Source of the DNA: Kribbella amoyensis
GTDB taxonomy: Bacteria > Actinomycetota > Actinomycetes > Propionibacteriales > Kribbellaceae
Assembly: GCF_007828865.1 (NCBI RefSeq)
Contig: NZ_VIVK01000001.1
Location: forward strand, 1,426,001-1,490,000
Length of the DNA: 64,000 nt
Direction: 5' to 3'
A program made the position numbers and the translations under genes. Below are positions 7,183-15,630 of the stretch, one piece after another; positions within the stretch are counted from its first letter, which is position 1, and each line of letters starts with the position of its first letter. The notes under the pieces were generated by a model. The model worked only from the letters and a program-made list of their open reading frames with translations, was not told the DNA's origin and ran no database searches.

Positions 7183-9690
7183 GTGGAGCTCAGTCGCCGC
7201 CGCCTGCTGTCCTTCGTCCCCGCCGCCGCGCTGCTGACCGCAGTGCGACCGGCTGTCGCCCAAGCCGGACCCGCCGACGTGGTCCGGCAAGCCGCGGAGA
7301 GTTCGCGGCTGCTGGACAACCTGATCGCGATCTTCGCCGGGACGCCCGAGGTGAACGCGCGTCCCGAGGTCGCCGCCAAGCTGACCGCGCTGGACAAGAC
7401 CGCGCGGACCTGGCTCGCCGCCCTGGAAGGTGCCGGGAGCACCGAGGTGTTCGCCGGCCTGCCCCTCGGCACCAGCGACCCCAACCTCAGCGCGACGTAC
7501 CAGCACCTCTACGAGATCGCGCTCGCGTACCGGCGGCCCGGACCGGCGTCCGAGTTGCAGGGCGCGGCCGAGGTCCGGACGAAGGTGCTCGACAAGCTGG
7601 CGTGGTTGCACGCGAACTACTACGGCGACCAGGCGAAGGGGTACTACGGCAACTGGTTCACCTGGGAGATCGGCATCTCCACCTACGCCGGCCGGACCCT
7701 GGCGCTGCTGGACGCGCCCACCGACCTGGTCACGCCGTACGTCGCCTCGATGGACGCGTACCTGCGCAACGGCACGAACGGCGACGTGAACCTCGACTCG
7801 CGGTTCCACACCGGCGCGAACCTCGCGGACATCACCACCAACCGGGTCGTCCAGGGCGCCCTGCTCGGCGACGACGCGCGCGTCCGCAAGGCGCTGCAGG
7901 ACCAGTTCACCGTGTTCGCGACGGTCGACCCGTACAACCTCCAGCACGGCGTCACCGACGGGTACTACGCGGACGGTTCGTTCATCCAGCACAGCTCGGT
8001 CGCGTACACCGGGTCGTACGGCAAGGCCCTGCTCAGCCGGGTCGTGCAGACGATCAAGGTGCTCGACGGCACCGAGTACGCACGCAACGACGACCTGGTG
8101 AAGGTCGTGCAGGGCTGGGTGGAGACCGGGTTCGCACCGTTGATCTTCGAGGGCTGGATGCTGGAGATCGTCAAGGGCCGGGCGATCTCCCGGACCGCGA
8201 CCGGGTACGACGACGTGGCGGTCGTGGTCGAGGCGATCGTCGACCTGTCCGACTACGCCACCGGGACCGACGCGGACCGGCTCCGCTCGTACGTGAAGTT
8301 CACCGCCCGTCCCACCCTGAACCCGGCCGGCTTCGTCTCGCCGGTGAGCGTGGCCCGGTTCGCCGACATCGTCGCGGACGCCTCGGTCGAACCGGCGGAC
8401 CTCAACCCGGCCGCGACCAGCGTCGCCTTCAACGCGATGGACAAGACGGTGCACCGCCGGCCCGGGTACGCGTTCGCGCTGGCCCGGAACTCGAGCCGGA
8501 TCAGCAAGTACGAGTACATGAGCAACGAGAACCTGTTGCCGTGGTTCCAGGGCGACGGCGCGTACTACCTGTACCTGTCCGGCCTGGACCAGTCCCTGTC
8601 GTACGGCGTCGACTACCTCACCACGGTCTCGCCGTATGGGCTGGCCGGGGTCACCGCGCCGGTCGAGCAGCGCAAGTCGATCCCCGAGTTGTACGGGAAG
8701 GCCTTCTACGACAACGCGGACCACCCGCTGAACTTCACCGCGTCGTCCGAGTCGCAGAACACGTACGTCTACTTCCCGCGCGGCACCAACCAGTACTCCG
8801 GCGGTGCGACCCTCGACGCGTACGGCGCGGCCGGGTGGGTGCAGTCGGACGACTACGCGTACGCGAACCGCAAGAAGCTGCCCGAGGACTTCGTGGTCTA
8901 CCGGAACGCGTCGGCCACCAAGTCCTGGTTCCTGCTCGACGACGAGATCGTGGTCCTCGCGGCCGGCGTCGGCGACTCGGCCCGCGCCGTGACCACCACG
9001 ATCGACGCCCGCCCGTCCCTCCCGGCCGACACGGTCACCCTGGAAGGCGTACTCCGCGACGGCCGCCCGTGGTCCCGCGGTACCGGACCGTCCGACCTCA
9101 AGTGGCTCCGCTACACCCGGAACGACACGTCACTCGGCTACTACTTCCTCCAACCGGCGAGCCCCACGGTCGACCTGACCCTGGTGACCAGGAGCCGCCG
9201 GGTCGTCCGGGTGAGCAACCCCGACACCCAGGTCACGCGCAACGTCTTCAGCCTCACCCTGGCCCAGCAGGCCGGCCGCCAGACCTCCCACGCGTACGTC
9301 CTGGTCCCCCACGCCACGACCGCCCAACTCGCCGGCTACCGCGCGGTCCGGGTCCTCACCAACACCACCCGCGCCCAAGCCGTCCACCACACCACCCTCG
9401 GCCTGACCGCGGCCAACACCTTCGCCCCCGGCCCGCACGTGATCCCGGGCCTCATCATCAACGGACCCGCCTCGGTCATCCACCAGGCCGAAGGCCGCCA
9501 CGTCAAGGTCGCCGTCTCCGATCCCACCTTCACCCGCCGGGACATCACCGTCTTCGTCCCGGCTCGCCGCCTGACCCTCGTCACCCCGACCCCCGGCATC
9601 CGAGTCACCCCGACCCCGGTAGGCACCCACATCACCTTCACCACCCACCAGACCCACGGCCGCACCCTCACCGCGGACCTGCGCGGCTGA
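7183..9690 (+). CDS. Secreted polysaccharide lyase family 8 (hyaluronate/chondroitin/xanthan lyase type)
   Basis: 835 residues from a GTG with GGGAG upstream. The N-terminus SRRRLLSF followed by a hydrophobic stretch and AVAQA looks like a Tat signal peptide, so export in folded form is likely. The N-terminal alpha/alpha toroid contains WFTWEIGISTYAGRTLALL, and the catalytic residues fall where family 8 needs them: Asn220 (ITTNRV), His270 (FIQHSSVAY) and Tyr279 (GSYGK). The N-to-H (50) and H-to-Y (9) spacing matches the known hyaluronate lyase triad. C-terminal beta-sandwich domains follow. It beta-eliminates uronic-acid polysaccharides or xanthan; the exact substrate cannot be read. No uptake genes are adjacent. 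Confidence 0.93.
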   Translation: MELSRRRLLSFVPAAALLTAVRPAVAQAGPADVVRQAAESSRLLDNLIAIFAGTPEVNARPEVAAKLTALDKTARTWLAALEGAGSTEVFAGLPLGTSDPNLSATYQHLYEIALAYRRPGPASELQGAAEVRTKVLDKLAWLHANYYGDQAKGYYGNWFTWEIGISTYAGRTLALLDAPTDLVTPYVASMDAYLRNGTNGDVNLDSRFHTGANLADITTNRVVQGALLGDDARVRKALQDQFTVFATVDPYNLQHGVTDGYYADGSFIQHSSVAYTGSYGKALLSRVVQTIKVLDGTEYARNDDLVKVVQGWVETGFAPLIFEGWMLEIVKGRAISRTATGYDDVAVVVEAIVDLSDYATGTDADRLRSYVKFTARPTLNPAGFVSPVSVARFADIVADASVEPADLNPAATSVAFNAMDKTVHRRPGYAFALARNSSRISKYEYMSNENLLPWFQGDGAYYLYLSGLDQSLSYGVDYLTTVSPYGLAGVTAPVEQRKSIPELYGKAFYDNADHPLNFTASSESQNTYVYFPRGTNQYSGGATLDAYGAAGWVQSDDYAYANRKKLPEDFVVYRNASATKSWFLLDDEIVVLAAGVGDSARAVTTTIDARPSLPADTVTLEGVLRDGRPWSRGTGPSDLKWLRYTRNDTSLGYYFLQPASPTVDLTLVTRSRRVVRVSNPDTQVTRNVFSLTLAQQAGRQTSHAYVLVPHATTAQLAGYRAVRVLTNTTRAQAVHHTTLGLTAANTFAPGPHVIPGLIINGPASVIHQAEGRHVKVAVSDPTFTRRDITVFVPARRLTLVTPTPGIRVTPTPVGTHITFTTHQTHGRTLTADLRG

Positions 9691-9693
9691 TCG

Positions 9694-11397
9694 TCAGCTG
9701 CCGCCGGCGCCGACGAGTTGGCTGTCGAGGGAGAGGATGCGGATCTTGCCCTTGCCCTTCGGGGGGATGACCAGAGCGGCCTGGTGGAGGTGGTCGCGGG
9801 TGAGGTTCTGGGTGTACTTCACGTAGCTGCTGAAGGCGGTGACGGCGCCGCTGGTCCAGTAGGCGTTGGAGCCGGGCTCGACGTTCTGCAGGTACTGCTC
9901 GGTGAGGGCCAGGAAGACCAGGGCGCTGCCGTCGGTGGTGATGAAGGTGAGCGGGTCACCCGAGGTCCGGAAGGTGTCGACGACCGTGGAGATGTAGGTC
10001 TCCTTGGTGTCGGCCGCCTTGCTCTTGGCCCGGGCGTTGAGCAGGTTGATCGTGCCCGGGGACGGGGTGAACAGCGCGGCCTTCGGTGAACGGGCGCCCT
10101 CGGAGAGGTACGTGGCGAGGTTGTCGGCGGCGGACTTCGGCAGGCTGGCGAGCTTGGCCCAGTCCGCCTTGACCGGTTGCCGCAGCCCTTCGACCGACGG
10201 CACCTTCACCGTCGTCGCCGGGTAGACCGAGTACGTCACGACCCAGGGGGCGCCCGCGTTCTCGCGCTCCCAGACGCCGAGCTGACGGGTGTCCGCCGCA
10301 CCGGAGACGCCGGAGCTGACCACGAACCGCATCGGGTACTTGCCGTACCGCGGCGCGCCGATCTTCGGCTCGGTGAACGTGAACGGCTTGGACTTCTCCT
10401 TGCCGGCCGCGTCCAGTTTGCGGCCGATCTTGAACCCGGCCCGGCTCATCGACAGCGTCGGCTCCGCCTCGACCGTCTCGGAGAGCTTCGCGTCGCGGGC
10501 CTGGTTCGCCTTGTTGTTGACGTCGGTGTACCGCTTGACCGCCGCCTGGCCGTCGGCCACCGTGACGGCGGGCCGGGTGGCCGCCTTCGGGCTCACGTTC
10601 TTCTCCGGGACCGCCGCACAACCAGTTGCCACGAGCAACAAGGAGACCCCGGTCGCGGCCAGCGCGGTCCGCCGCATCGGGCCACCCTGGTGCTGCTGCG
10701 GGGCCTGGTACGCCGGCGCCTGGAACTGCTGATTCGCGTACTGCTGCTCGTACTGCGGGACGGTGGGCACCGGCACCGGCGTACTCGGACGGCGGCGGCG
10801 CAGGAAGATCAGCAGCAGCCCGACCACCAGCAGCACCAGCCCGGCGAGGAACACCAGCAGGCAGGTCACGAACAACCCCTCCAGCTCCACGCCGAGGGTC
10901 ACCCGCGCATCCGTGCCGGGCGTACCGTCCGCGTTCATCACGACCACGCTGTACGCACCGTCGGCCATCGGCCAGGCGATCGACTGCTCGCCGGCGCCGG
11001 TCGCCTTCGCGCTCCACCAGTCCAGCCCGGCCGGCGGGTTGAGCTTGGCCGCGTCGCCCTTCATCTCCTGCGTCTCCAGCTTCGGCGGCACCTCGAGCCG
11101 CACCACCCGCGTGTATGCCGAGCCTTCGAGGTAGCTGGACACGTCGAGTTCCTGGCCGATCCCGACGAACACCGGCTTCGCGCTGTCGGTCGCGGTGACA
11201 TGCAGGGTCGGACCGTGCCGGTCGAGCAGATCGGGCGCGGTCGCGATGGCGGCACCCTTGCTCACCAGGTGCTGCGCACCGGTGTCGACGGTGTTGTCAG
11301 GGCCGACCAGCCAGAACGCGGCGACGGCTCCGGCGAGCGTCACCGCCAGTCCGGCGAGGGCGAGCAGCAGGCCGAGAAGGACGCGGACGAATCGCAT
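9694..11397 (-). CDS. Composite membrane protein with an internal lipoprotein-like signal
   Basis: 567 residues in one open frame from ATG 11397 (GGGAGACC upstream). TM1 is at 5-30, an extracytoplasmic domain at 31-172, and TM2 at 175-199 ends in RRRR. A cytoplasmic Pro/Gln/Tyr linker (203-239) follows, then at Met241 a second signal-like stretch MRRTALAATGVSLLLVATGC, and a long extracytoplasmic domain to the end. The topology works as one three-pass protein. Equally, the second half looks like an independent lipoprotein starting at ATG 10677, with a weak AGGGTGG site before it. Both extracellular parts are unrecognised. It converges on the lyase gene with a 3-bp gap, so no terminator separates them. 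Confidence 0.7.
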   Translation of the reverse strand: MRFVRVLLGLLLALAGLAVTLAGAVAAFWLVGPDNTVDTGAQHLVSKGAAIATAPDLLDRHGPTLHVTATDSAKPVFVGIGQELDVSSYLEGSAYTRVVRLEVPPKLETQEMKGDAAKLNPPAGLDWWSAKATGAGEQSIAWPMADGAYSVVVMNADGTPGTDARVTLGVELEGLFVTCLLVFLAGLVLLVVGLLLIFLRRRRPSTPVPVPTVPQYEQQYANQQFQAPAYQAPQQHQGGPMRRTALAATGVSLLLVATGCAAVPEKNVSPKAATRPAVTVADGQAAVKRYTDVNNKANQARDAKLSETVEAEPTLSMSRAGFKIGRKLDAAGKEKSKPFTFTEPKIGAPRYGKYPMRFVVSSGVSGAADTRQLGVWERENAGAPWVVTYSVYPATTVKVPSVEGLRQPVKADWAKLASLPKSAADNLATYLSEGARSPKAALFTPSPGTINLLNARAKSKAADTKETYISTVVDTFRTSGDPLTFITTDGSALVFLALTEQYLQNVEPGSNAYWTSGAVTAFSSYVKYTQNLTRDHLHQAALVIPPKGKGKIRILSLDSQLVGAGGS

Positions 11398-11502
11398 TGG
11401 AAGGTCTCCCGTTGGTACGTCGGGCCGACCCAGGGCGGAGGGCCGACCGGCACAGACCCTAGCGAGCCTGAGGTGTCATCCCGCCGGCCGCCCGTCGTTT
11501 CG

Positions 11503-11559
11503 TTAACTGACCCGACAGCGAATCTGTTATGGTCTCCGGCGTTAGTGAACGGCCATTCA
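11503..11559 (+). promoter_or_regulatory. Promoter and palindromic operator of the TetR-CPBP operon
   Basis: TTAACT (11503-11508) and TGTTAT (11525-11530) form a plausible -35/-10 pair with 16-bp spacing. The imperfect palindrome TGAACGGCCATTCA (11546-11559, one mismatch pair) lies just after the expected transcription start and 26 bp before the TetR ATG, a common position for TetR autorepression. Confidence 0.5.
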
Positions 11560-11584
11560 TAAACCTGGAAAGGGCGCTGACGCC

Positions 11585-12181
11585 ATGGCCAGACCCCGCC
11601 TGATCAGCGACGACGCGATCCTGGACGCGACCCGCCAGGTGCTCGCCGAGCTCGGTCCGGTCAAGCTCACGCTGGCCGCCGTCGGCGCCCGGGTCGGGCT
11701 GGCACCGCCGACCCTGGTGCAGCGGTTCGGCTCGAAACGCGGGCTGCTGCTCGCCTCGGCCGCGCGGTCCCCCGAGATGGTGCTGCGCGAGGCGGCCGCC
11801 GCCGAGGCGCGCAACACCTCACCGCTGGCGACGCTGCGGGACTTCGCGCTGACCAGCGTTGCCCACATCAAGCATCGGGAGGAGCTCGGCAACGGACTCG
11901 GGTTCGTCCAGCTGGACGTCGCCGACCCCGAGTTCCGGGCGTACGCGCTGGCGCACTCGGCCGCGATCGTCGACAGCACGGCCCGGCTGCTCCGAGCGGC
12001 ACAGGAGGCCGGGGGGCTGAGGCCCGACGTGGACGTCCCGGCGCTGGCCCGACTCACCCTCGTCTGTTTCAACGGCGCGCTCCAGGTCTGGGCCGTGAAC
12101 GGCTGGGGTGCGCTCACCGACTTCCTGCGGGACCAGCTCGACCTGCTGCTCTCGCCGTACGTGATCCCGAGTGGGGAGTGA
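11585..12181 (+). CDS. TetR/AcrR family transcriptional regulator
   Basis: 198 residues, with an N-terminal helix-turn-helix (DAILDATRQVLAELGP, then VGLAPPTLVQRFGSKRGLLL) and an all-helical ligand-binding domain, the standard TetR layout. The recognition helix contains PTLVQRF in place of the usual LYxHF. Its stop (TGA 12179-12181) is 1 nt from the CPBP protease start, so the pair is an operon. A repressor controlling the membrane protease or its substrate's stress response is a reasonable inference. Confidence 0.92.
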   Translation: MARPRLISDDAILDATRQVLAELGPVKLTLAAVGARVGLAPPTLVQRFGSKRGLLLASAARSPEMVLREAAAAEARNTSPLATLRDFALTSVAHIKHREELGNGLGFVQLDVADPEFRAYALAHSAAIVDSTARLLRAAQEAGGLRPDVDVPALARLTLVCFNGALQVWAVNGWGALTDFLRDQLDLLLSPYVIPSGE

Positions 12182-12182
12182 G

Positions 12183-12950
12183 ATGTTCCTGCGCGTCACC
12201 GTCTTCTACCTGACCACCTTCCTGTTCTCGGGCGCCCTGAACGCACTGCAGAACGCCACCGGGCCGGATCCTGGACTGCTCCAGCTGGTCCAGTTCGCCC
12301 CCGCGTCGGCGGTCGGCGTGATGCTGCTGGTCTTCCGCCGGACCACCCGGGTCAAGGTCGGCCGGACGTCCACGACCGACGTGGTCCGTAGATCCGCGCT
12401 GGCCGTCGGTCTCGTTGTCGCGGCGCTGCTGACCACCGTCGTCGTACACCTCCTCGCGGGCCGGTCAATCCACTTCGGCGACCTGGAGTTCCCGTTCTGG
12501 GCGTTGGTGCTGACGATGATCGTCGGCGCGATCGGTGAGGAGCTCGGCTGGCGTTCCTACCTCCAGCCGTACCTGCAGACCCGGTACTCCGTGCTCCGCT
12601 CGTCGCTCACCGTCGGCGCGCTCTGGGGGTTGTGGCACATCGGCGGCTTCGCCAACGGCCTCGCGTACATGGTGGCCTTCGTCGTGATGACGACCGCGTT
12701 GTCGGTGATCCTCGGCGCGATCCTGCGGTCGGCGCCGCGCACCAGTCTCCCGGTCGCCACCGCCGCCCATGCCGCGGTGAACCTCGGCCTCCTGCTCCTG
12801 TTCGACGAGGAGACCGACCTCTTCCCGATGGCGGCCTTCGCGACGGTCGGCGTCGTGATCGCGATCGCGACCCACCTCGCTCTCCGGCCGAAGTCCCGCC
12901 CGGTCACCACCGCCGCGCGACCAGCAGCAGAAGTCCCGCAAGGGCGGTAG
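12183..12950 (+). CDS. CPBP family intramembrane glutamic endopeptidase
   Basis: 255 residues. ATG 12183 is chosen because GGGGAG (12173-12178) sits 4 nt upstream, overlapping the end of the TetR gene. There are seven or so hydrophobic segments. The CPBP (Abi/Rce1-like) motifs are present: GEELGWRSYLQP (Glu119-Glu120-x3-Arg), LWHIGG (His152) and AAHAAVN. These proteases cleave or process substrates within the membrane. The target is unknown; bacteriocin immunity and regulated proteolysis are both described for the family. The last 47 bp overlap the convergent MFS gene. Confidence 0.9.
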   Translation: MFLRVTVFYLTTFLFSGALNALQNATGPDPGLLQLVQFAPASAVGVMLLVFRRTTRVKVGRTSTTDVVRRSALAVGLVVAALLTTVVVHLLAGRSIHFGDLEFPFWALVLTMIVGAIGEELGWRSYLQPYLQTRYSVLRSSLTVGALWGLWHIGGFANGLAYMVAFVVMTTALSVILGAILRSAPRTSLPVATAAHAAVNLGLLLLFDEETDLFPMAAFATVGVVIAIATHLALRPKSRPVTTAARPAAEVPQGR

Positions 12951-14055
12951 CGGCCGCGCAGACGGTCAGGGCCAGCGGTACCGAGTGACCGGCCAGGACT
13001 CCGAGCAGGTTCGTCGTCAGCAGCAACGGGATCGTCTGCGCGAGGCTGAGGATCGACTGCAGCCGGGTGAGGTGGGACGCCGGTGTCGCGGCCACGAAGA
13101 GCGGCTGCAGATGCGACGTGAAGAGCCCGACCCCGAACCCCTGGACGAAGGCGGCCGGGACCGCGAGCCAAGGAACGAACGCCAGCCCCGCGATACCGAG
13201 CGCGGCGACAACGCAACCAACGGCAGCCGTGAACCCTGGTCGTCGGAAGGTCCCGAACCGCGCCACGGCCAGCGTCACGAGCAACCCGGCGGCCGCCGTG
13301 GCCCCGACCAGCAGGCCCGTGGTGGACGCGCTCCACCCACGCGAGCGGGCCAGCAACGGCAAGCACAGCGACGTCACCGGCAACACGAACCCAGCCACCA
13401 GCGCGACGGTGAGCAGCAGCGGCCGCAGTACGGCGTCGGAGGCGGCCAGGCGCAAACCGTCGACGGCCTGGTGGAGCGCGGACTGCCGGGGCGGCGCCGA
13501 CACCCGGTACGGCGGATGGGTGACGAGCAGGATCAGCGCGGCCACGGCGAAGGTGGTCGCGTCGACGAACAGCGCACCGACAAGTCCCGCGGCCGCGACC
13601 AGGACGCCGTTGATCGGTCCGGCGGTCAGCGTGATCACCTGGTTCGTCGAGGCCCGCAACGCCATCAGCTTCGCGAGTTCGCCATCCCGTGCGAACAACC
13701 GGGGAAACGCCCCCGCCGCCGGCAACGTGAACGCGTCCACCACCCCGATCGTCAACGCGGTCGCCAGCAGGACGGCGGTCGTCGTACCGAGAACGTGGAT
13801 GACGACGGCAAGTACCGCGGTCGCGACGGCAAGCGCCGTGTACCCGCTCAGCAGCACGCGCCGTGGACCCCACCGGTCACCCAGTACGCCGCCCGCGAGC
13901 AACAGGACGGCCCGTGGCACCGTGAACGCGGTGAGCACCAACCCGGCCACGTGCGGACCGATCCCCGTCGCCGCCCAGCCGAGTGCGAAGAAGACGGCCG
14001 CGTCCCCGAAGGACGACAGCGACGCACCCGCGAGCCAGCGGTAGTACGCGGTCAC
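12904..14055 (-). CDS. MFS transporter, drug-efflux type
   Basis: 383 residues with about 12 hydrophobic segments and the MFS motif GGVLGDRWGPRRVLL after TM2. The GTG start at 14055 overlaps the stop of the MerR-clamp gene (GTGA, 14052-14055), so it is translated from the same message. Exporters of this size with a MerR partner are usually efflux pumps for toxic compounds. The substrate is unknown. Its 3' end overlaps the CPBP gene on the other strand by 47 bp. Confidence 0.88.
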   Translation of the reverse strand: MTAYYRWLAGASLSSFGDAAVFFALGWAATGIGPHVAGLVLTAFTVPRAVLLLAGGVLGDRWGPRRVLLSGYTALAVATAVLAVVIHVLGTTTAVLLATALTIGVVDAFTLPAAGAFPRLFARDGELAKLMALRASTNQVITLTAGPINGVLVAAAGLVGALFVDATTFAVAALILLVTHPPYRVSAPPRQSALHQAVDGLRLAASDAVLRPLLLTVALVAGFVLPVTSLCLPLLARSRGWSASTTGLLVGATAAAGLLVTLAVARFGTFRRPGFTAAVGCVVAALGIAGLAFVPWLAVPAAFVQGFGVGLFTSHLQPLFVAATPASHLTRLQSILSLAQTIPLLLTTNLLGVLAGHSVPLALTVCAAATALAGLLLLVARRW

Positions 14056-15077
14056 CCGTCGAGGCGGACCGGCATCACCAACGTGGTGAACGTGCCCTGG
14101 TCCGCCGACCGGACCACGACCGGCCGATCCGGCGCCCCGATCTCCAGCAACACGTCCGGCCCGACACTCGCGTCCAGCGCGGCCACCAGCAACGAGGCCG
14201 TGAACCCGACCCGGACCGGCTGCCCGGACACGGCGGCTTCCAACTCACCCCGGTCCCCGGCCACGACGCGTCCGGACTCGATGCTCAAGACAACCACGTC
14301 GTCACCGAGCAGCTCGCGCAACCGCAGCCGGTCCACGACGACCCGGGACGACGGCGCGGGCAGCCCGTCGAGAATCCCCTGGTACGCCGGGAACTCCGCC
14401 TCCACCGACTCCAGCTCCCGGACCTCCCCGTCCCGGTGCAGCCGCACGACCGTACTCCCGGTCTCGATCCGCACCTCGGCCGTCGCCGCGACCCACCTCG
14501 CCACCGCGGCAAGTTCACCGGCCCGGACCAGTACGCTCCCGGGCGTCCCGGTGAACGACTGCGGCTGCAGCTTCCGGACGGCGAGCCGGTACCGGTCCGT
14601 CGCGACCAGGGTGACCTCGTCCTCGGTCAGCTCGACCTGGACGCATTCGAGCGCCGGGAACTCGCCCTCGACGGCCGCGGACGGGGTGACCTGGCGGATC
14701 GCGCTGGCGAGTTCCGCGCCGCCGAGGACGACCCCGGTCCCCGCGGATCCCAGCGTGCCGAGGATCCGCGCCGCCGCTCGCCGAGCCGCTTCCGCCTTGC
14801 CCTCGACGGTCCGCAGGTGCGCACGAACCACGGCCGCCGCCTCGTCCGGTCCCGCGTCCAGCACCTGCCGGACCTCGGCCAGCGGCAGGTCGATCTCGCG
14901 GAGGTCCCGGAGCAACCGGGCCCGTGGTTCCTGGCCGGGCGCGTAGTACCGGTAGCCGTTGCCGTCGTCGACGAAGGCCGGCCGGAGCAGCCCGCAGTCG
15001 TCGTAGAACCGGAGCGCGCTCGGGGTCAGGCCGACCCGGCGCGCGAACCCGCTGATCGTCAGCAACCCGTCCGCCAT
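14052..15077 (-). CDS. MerR-type regulator fused to DNA polymerase III beta-clamp-like domains
   Basis: 341 residues. The N-terminus (about 5-75) is a MerR winged helix: TISGFARRVGLTPSALRFYDD, given in parts as TISGFARRVGLTPSALR, then GLLRPAFVDDGNGYRYY. After a short helix (80-105) comes a region like the second and third folds of the DnaN sliding clamp: LVATDRYRLAVR (158-168), EAEFPAYQGIL (226-236), and the terminal TTLVMPVRLDG, which matches the conserved end of DnaN. Only about two of the three clamp folds are present. It is cotranscribed with an MFS pump. The clamp part might serve as an oligomerisation or ligand-binding module; a role in replication is not implied. Similar fusions exist in actinomycetes but are poorly characterised. 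Confidence 0.88.
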   Translation of the reverse strand: MADGLLTISGFARRVGLTPSALRFYDDCGLLRPAFVDDGNGYRYYAPGQEPRARLLRDLREIDLPLAEVRQVLDAGPDEAAAVVRAHLRTVEGKAEAARRAAARILGTLGSAGTGVVLGGAELASAIRQVTPSAAVEGEFPALECVQVELTEDEVTLVATDRYRLAVRKLQPQSFTGTPGSVLVRAGELAAVARWVAATAEVRIETGSTVVRLHRDGEVRELESVEAEFPAYQGILDGLPAPSSRVVVDRLRLRELLGDDVVVLSIESGRVVAGDRGELEAAVSGQPVRVGFTASLLVAALDASVGPDVLLEIGAPDRPVVVRSADQGTFTTLVMPVRLDG

Positions 15078-15156
15078 ACCCGTGATCCTCGCCCTTCAAG
15101 TGGGTCGAAGGTCAAAACCGGGTGCCGCGCCGGCCCGGCCTGGTGAGAATGGGGAG

Positions 15157-15630
15157 GTGTCGAGGTTGTTCGTGGTGACGGGTGCACCGGGTGCCGGGAA
15201 GTCGACGGTCGTCCCGGAGCTGGTCCGCCTCGGCCCGGACGGGCTCGTCGTGATGGACATGGACGAGCTGCTCGACGACGACGGCCGGCTGCTCGGGATC
15301 GCCGTCGCCGATCCCGAGGCGGCGCCGATCTGGCCGGCCTACAACGCGCTCTGGCTCCGGATCACCGCGCTGGTCCGGCGCTCCGGCTCCCCGGTGCTGC
15401 TGCTGACACCGGCCCTTCCGCAGGAGCTGCCGGAGGGTCGCTGGCTGCACCTGGACTGCCCGGACGACCTGCGCCGCGACCGCCTCGCCGCCCGCGGCTG
15501 GTCCACCGCCGCCGTCGAGGACGCGCTCCAGGACGCGGTGGAACTCCGCAAGATGGTCCCCCGCTCGGTCTCCAACCAGGGCACGCCGGAGGACGCCGCG
15601 CAGCAGATCCTCACCTGGATCAAGGAGTAG
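15157..15630 (+). CDS. P-loop nucleotide kinase-like ATPase
   Basis: 157 residues from GTG 15157; starts further upstream would add a low-complexity leader in front of the first strand. A Walker A loop GAPGAGKST lies 8 residues in. A DMDELLDDD acidic segment follows, and a later DLRRDRLAARGW resembles the lid/arginine region of small kinases. The length fits a shikimate/adenylate-kinase-like fold. The substrate is unknown. The stop overlaps the 3' end of anmK on the other strand by 11 bp. Confidence 0.75.
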   Translation: MSRLFVVTGAPGAGKSTVVPELVRLGPDGLVVMDMDELLDDDGRLLGIAVADPEAAPIWPAYNALWLRITALVRRSGSPVLLLTPALPQELPEGRWLHLDCPDDLRRDRLAARGWSTAAVEDALQDAVELRKMVPRSVSNQGTPEDAAQQILTWIKE

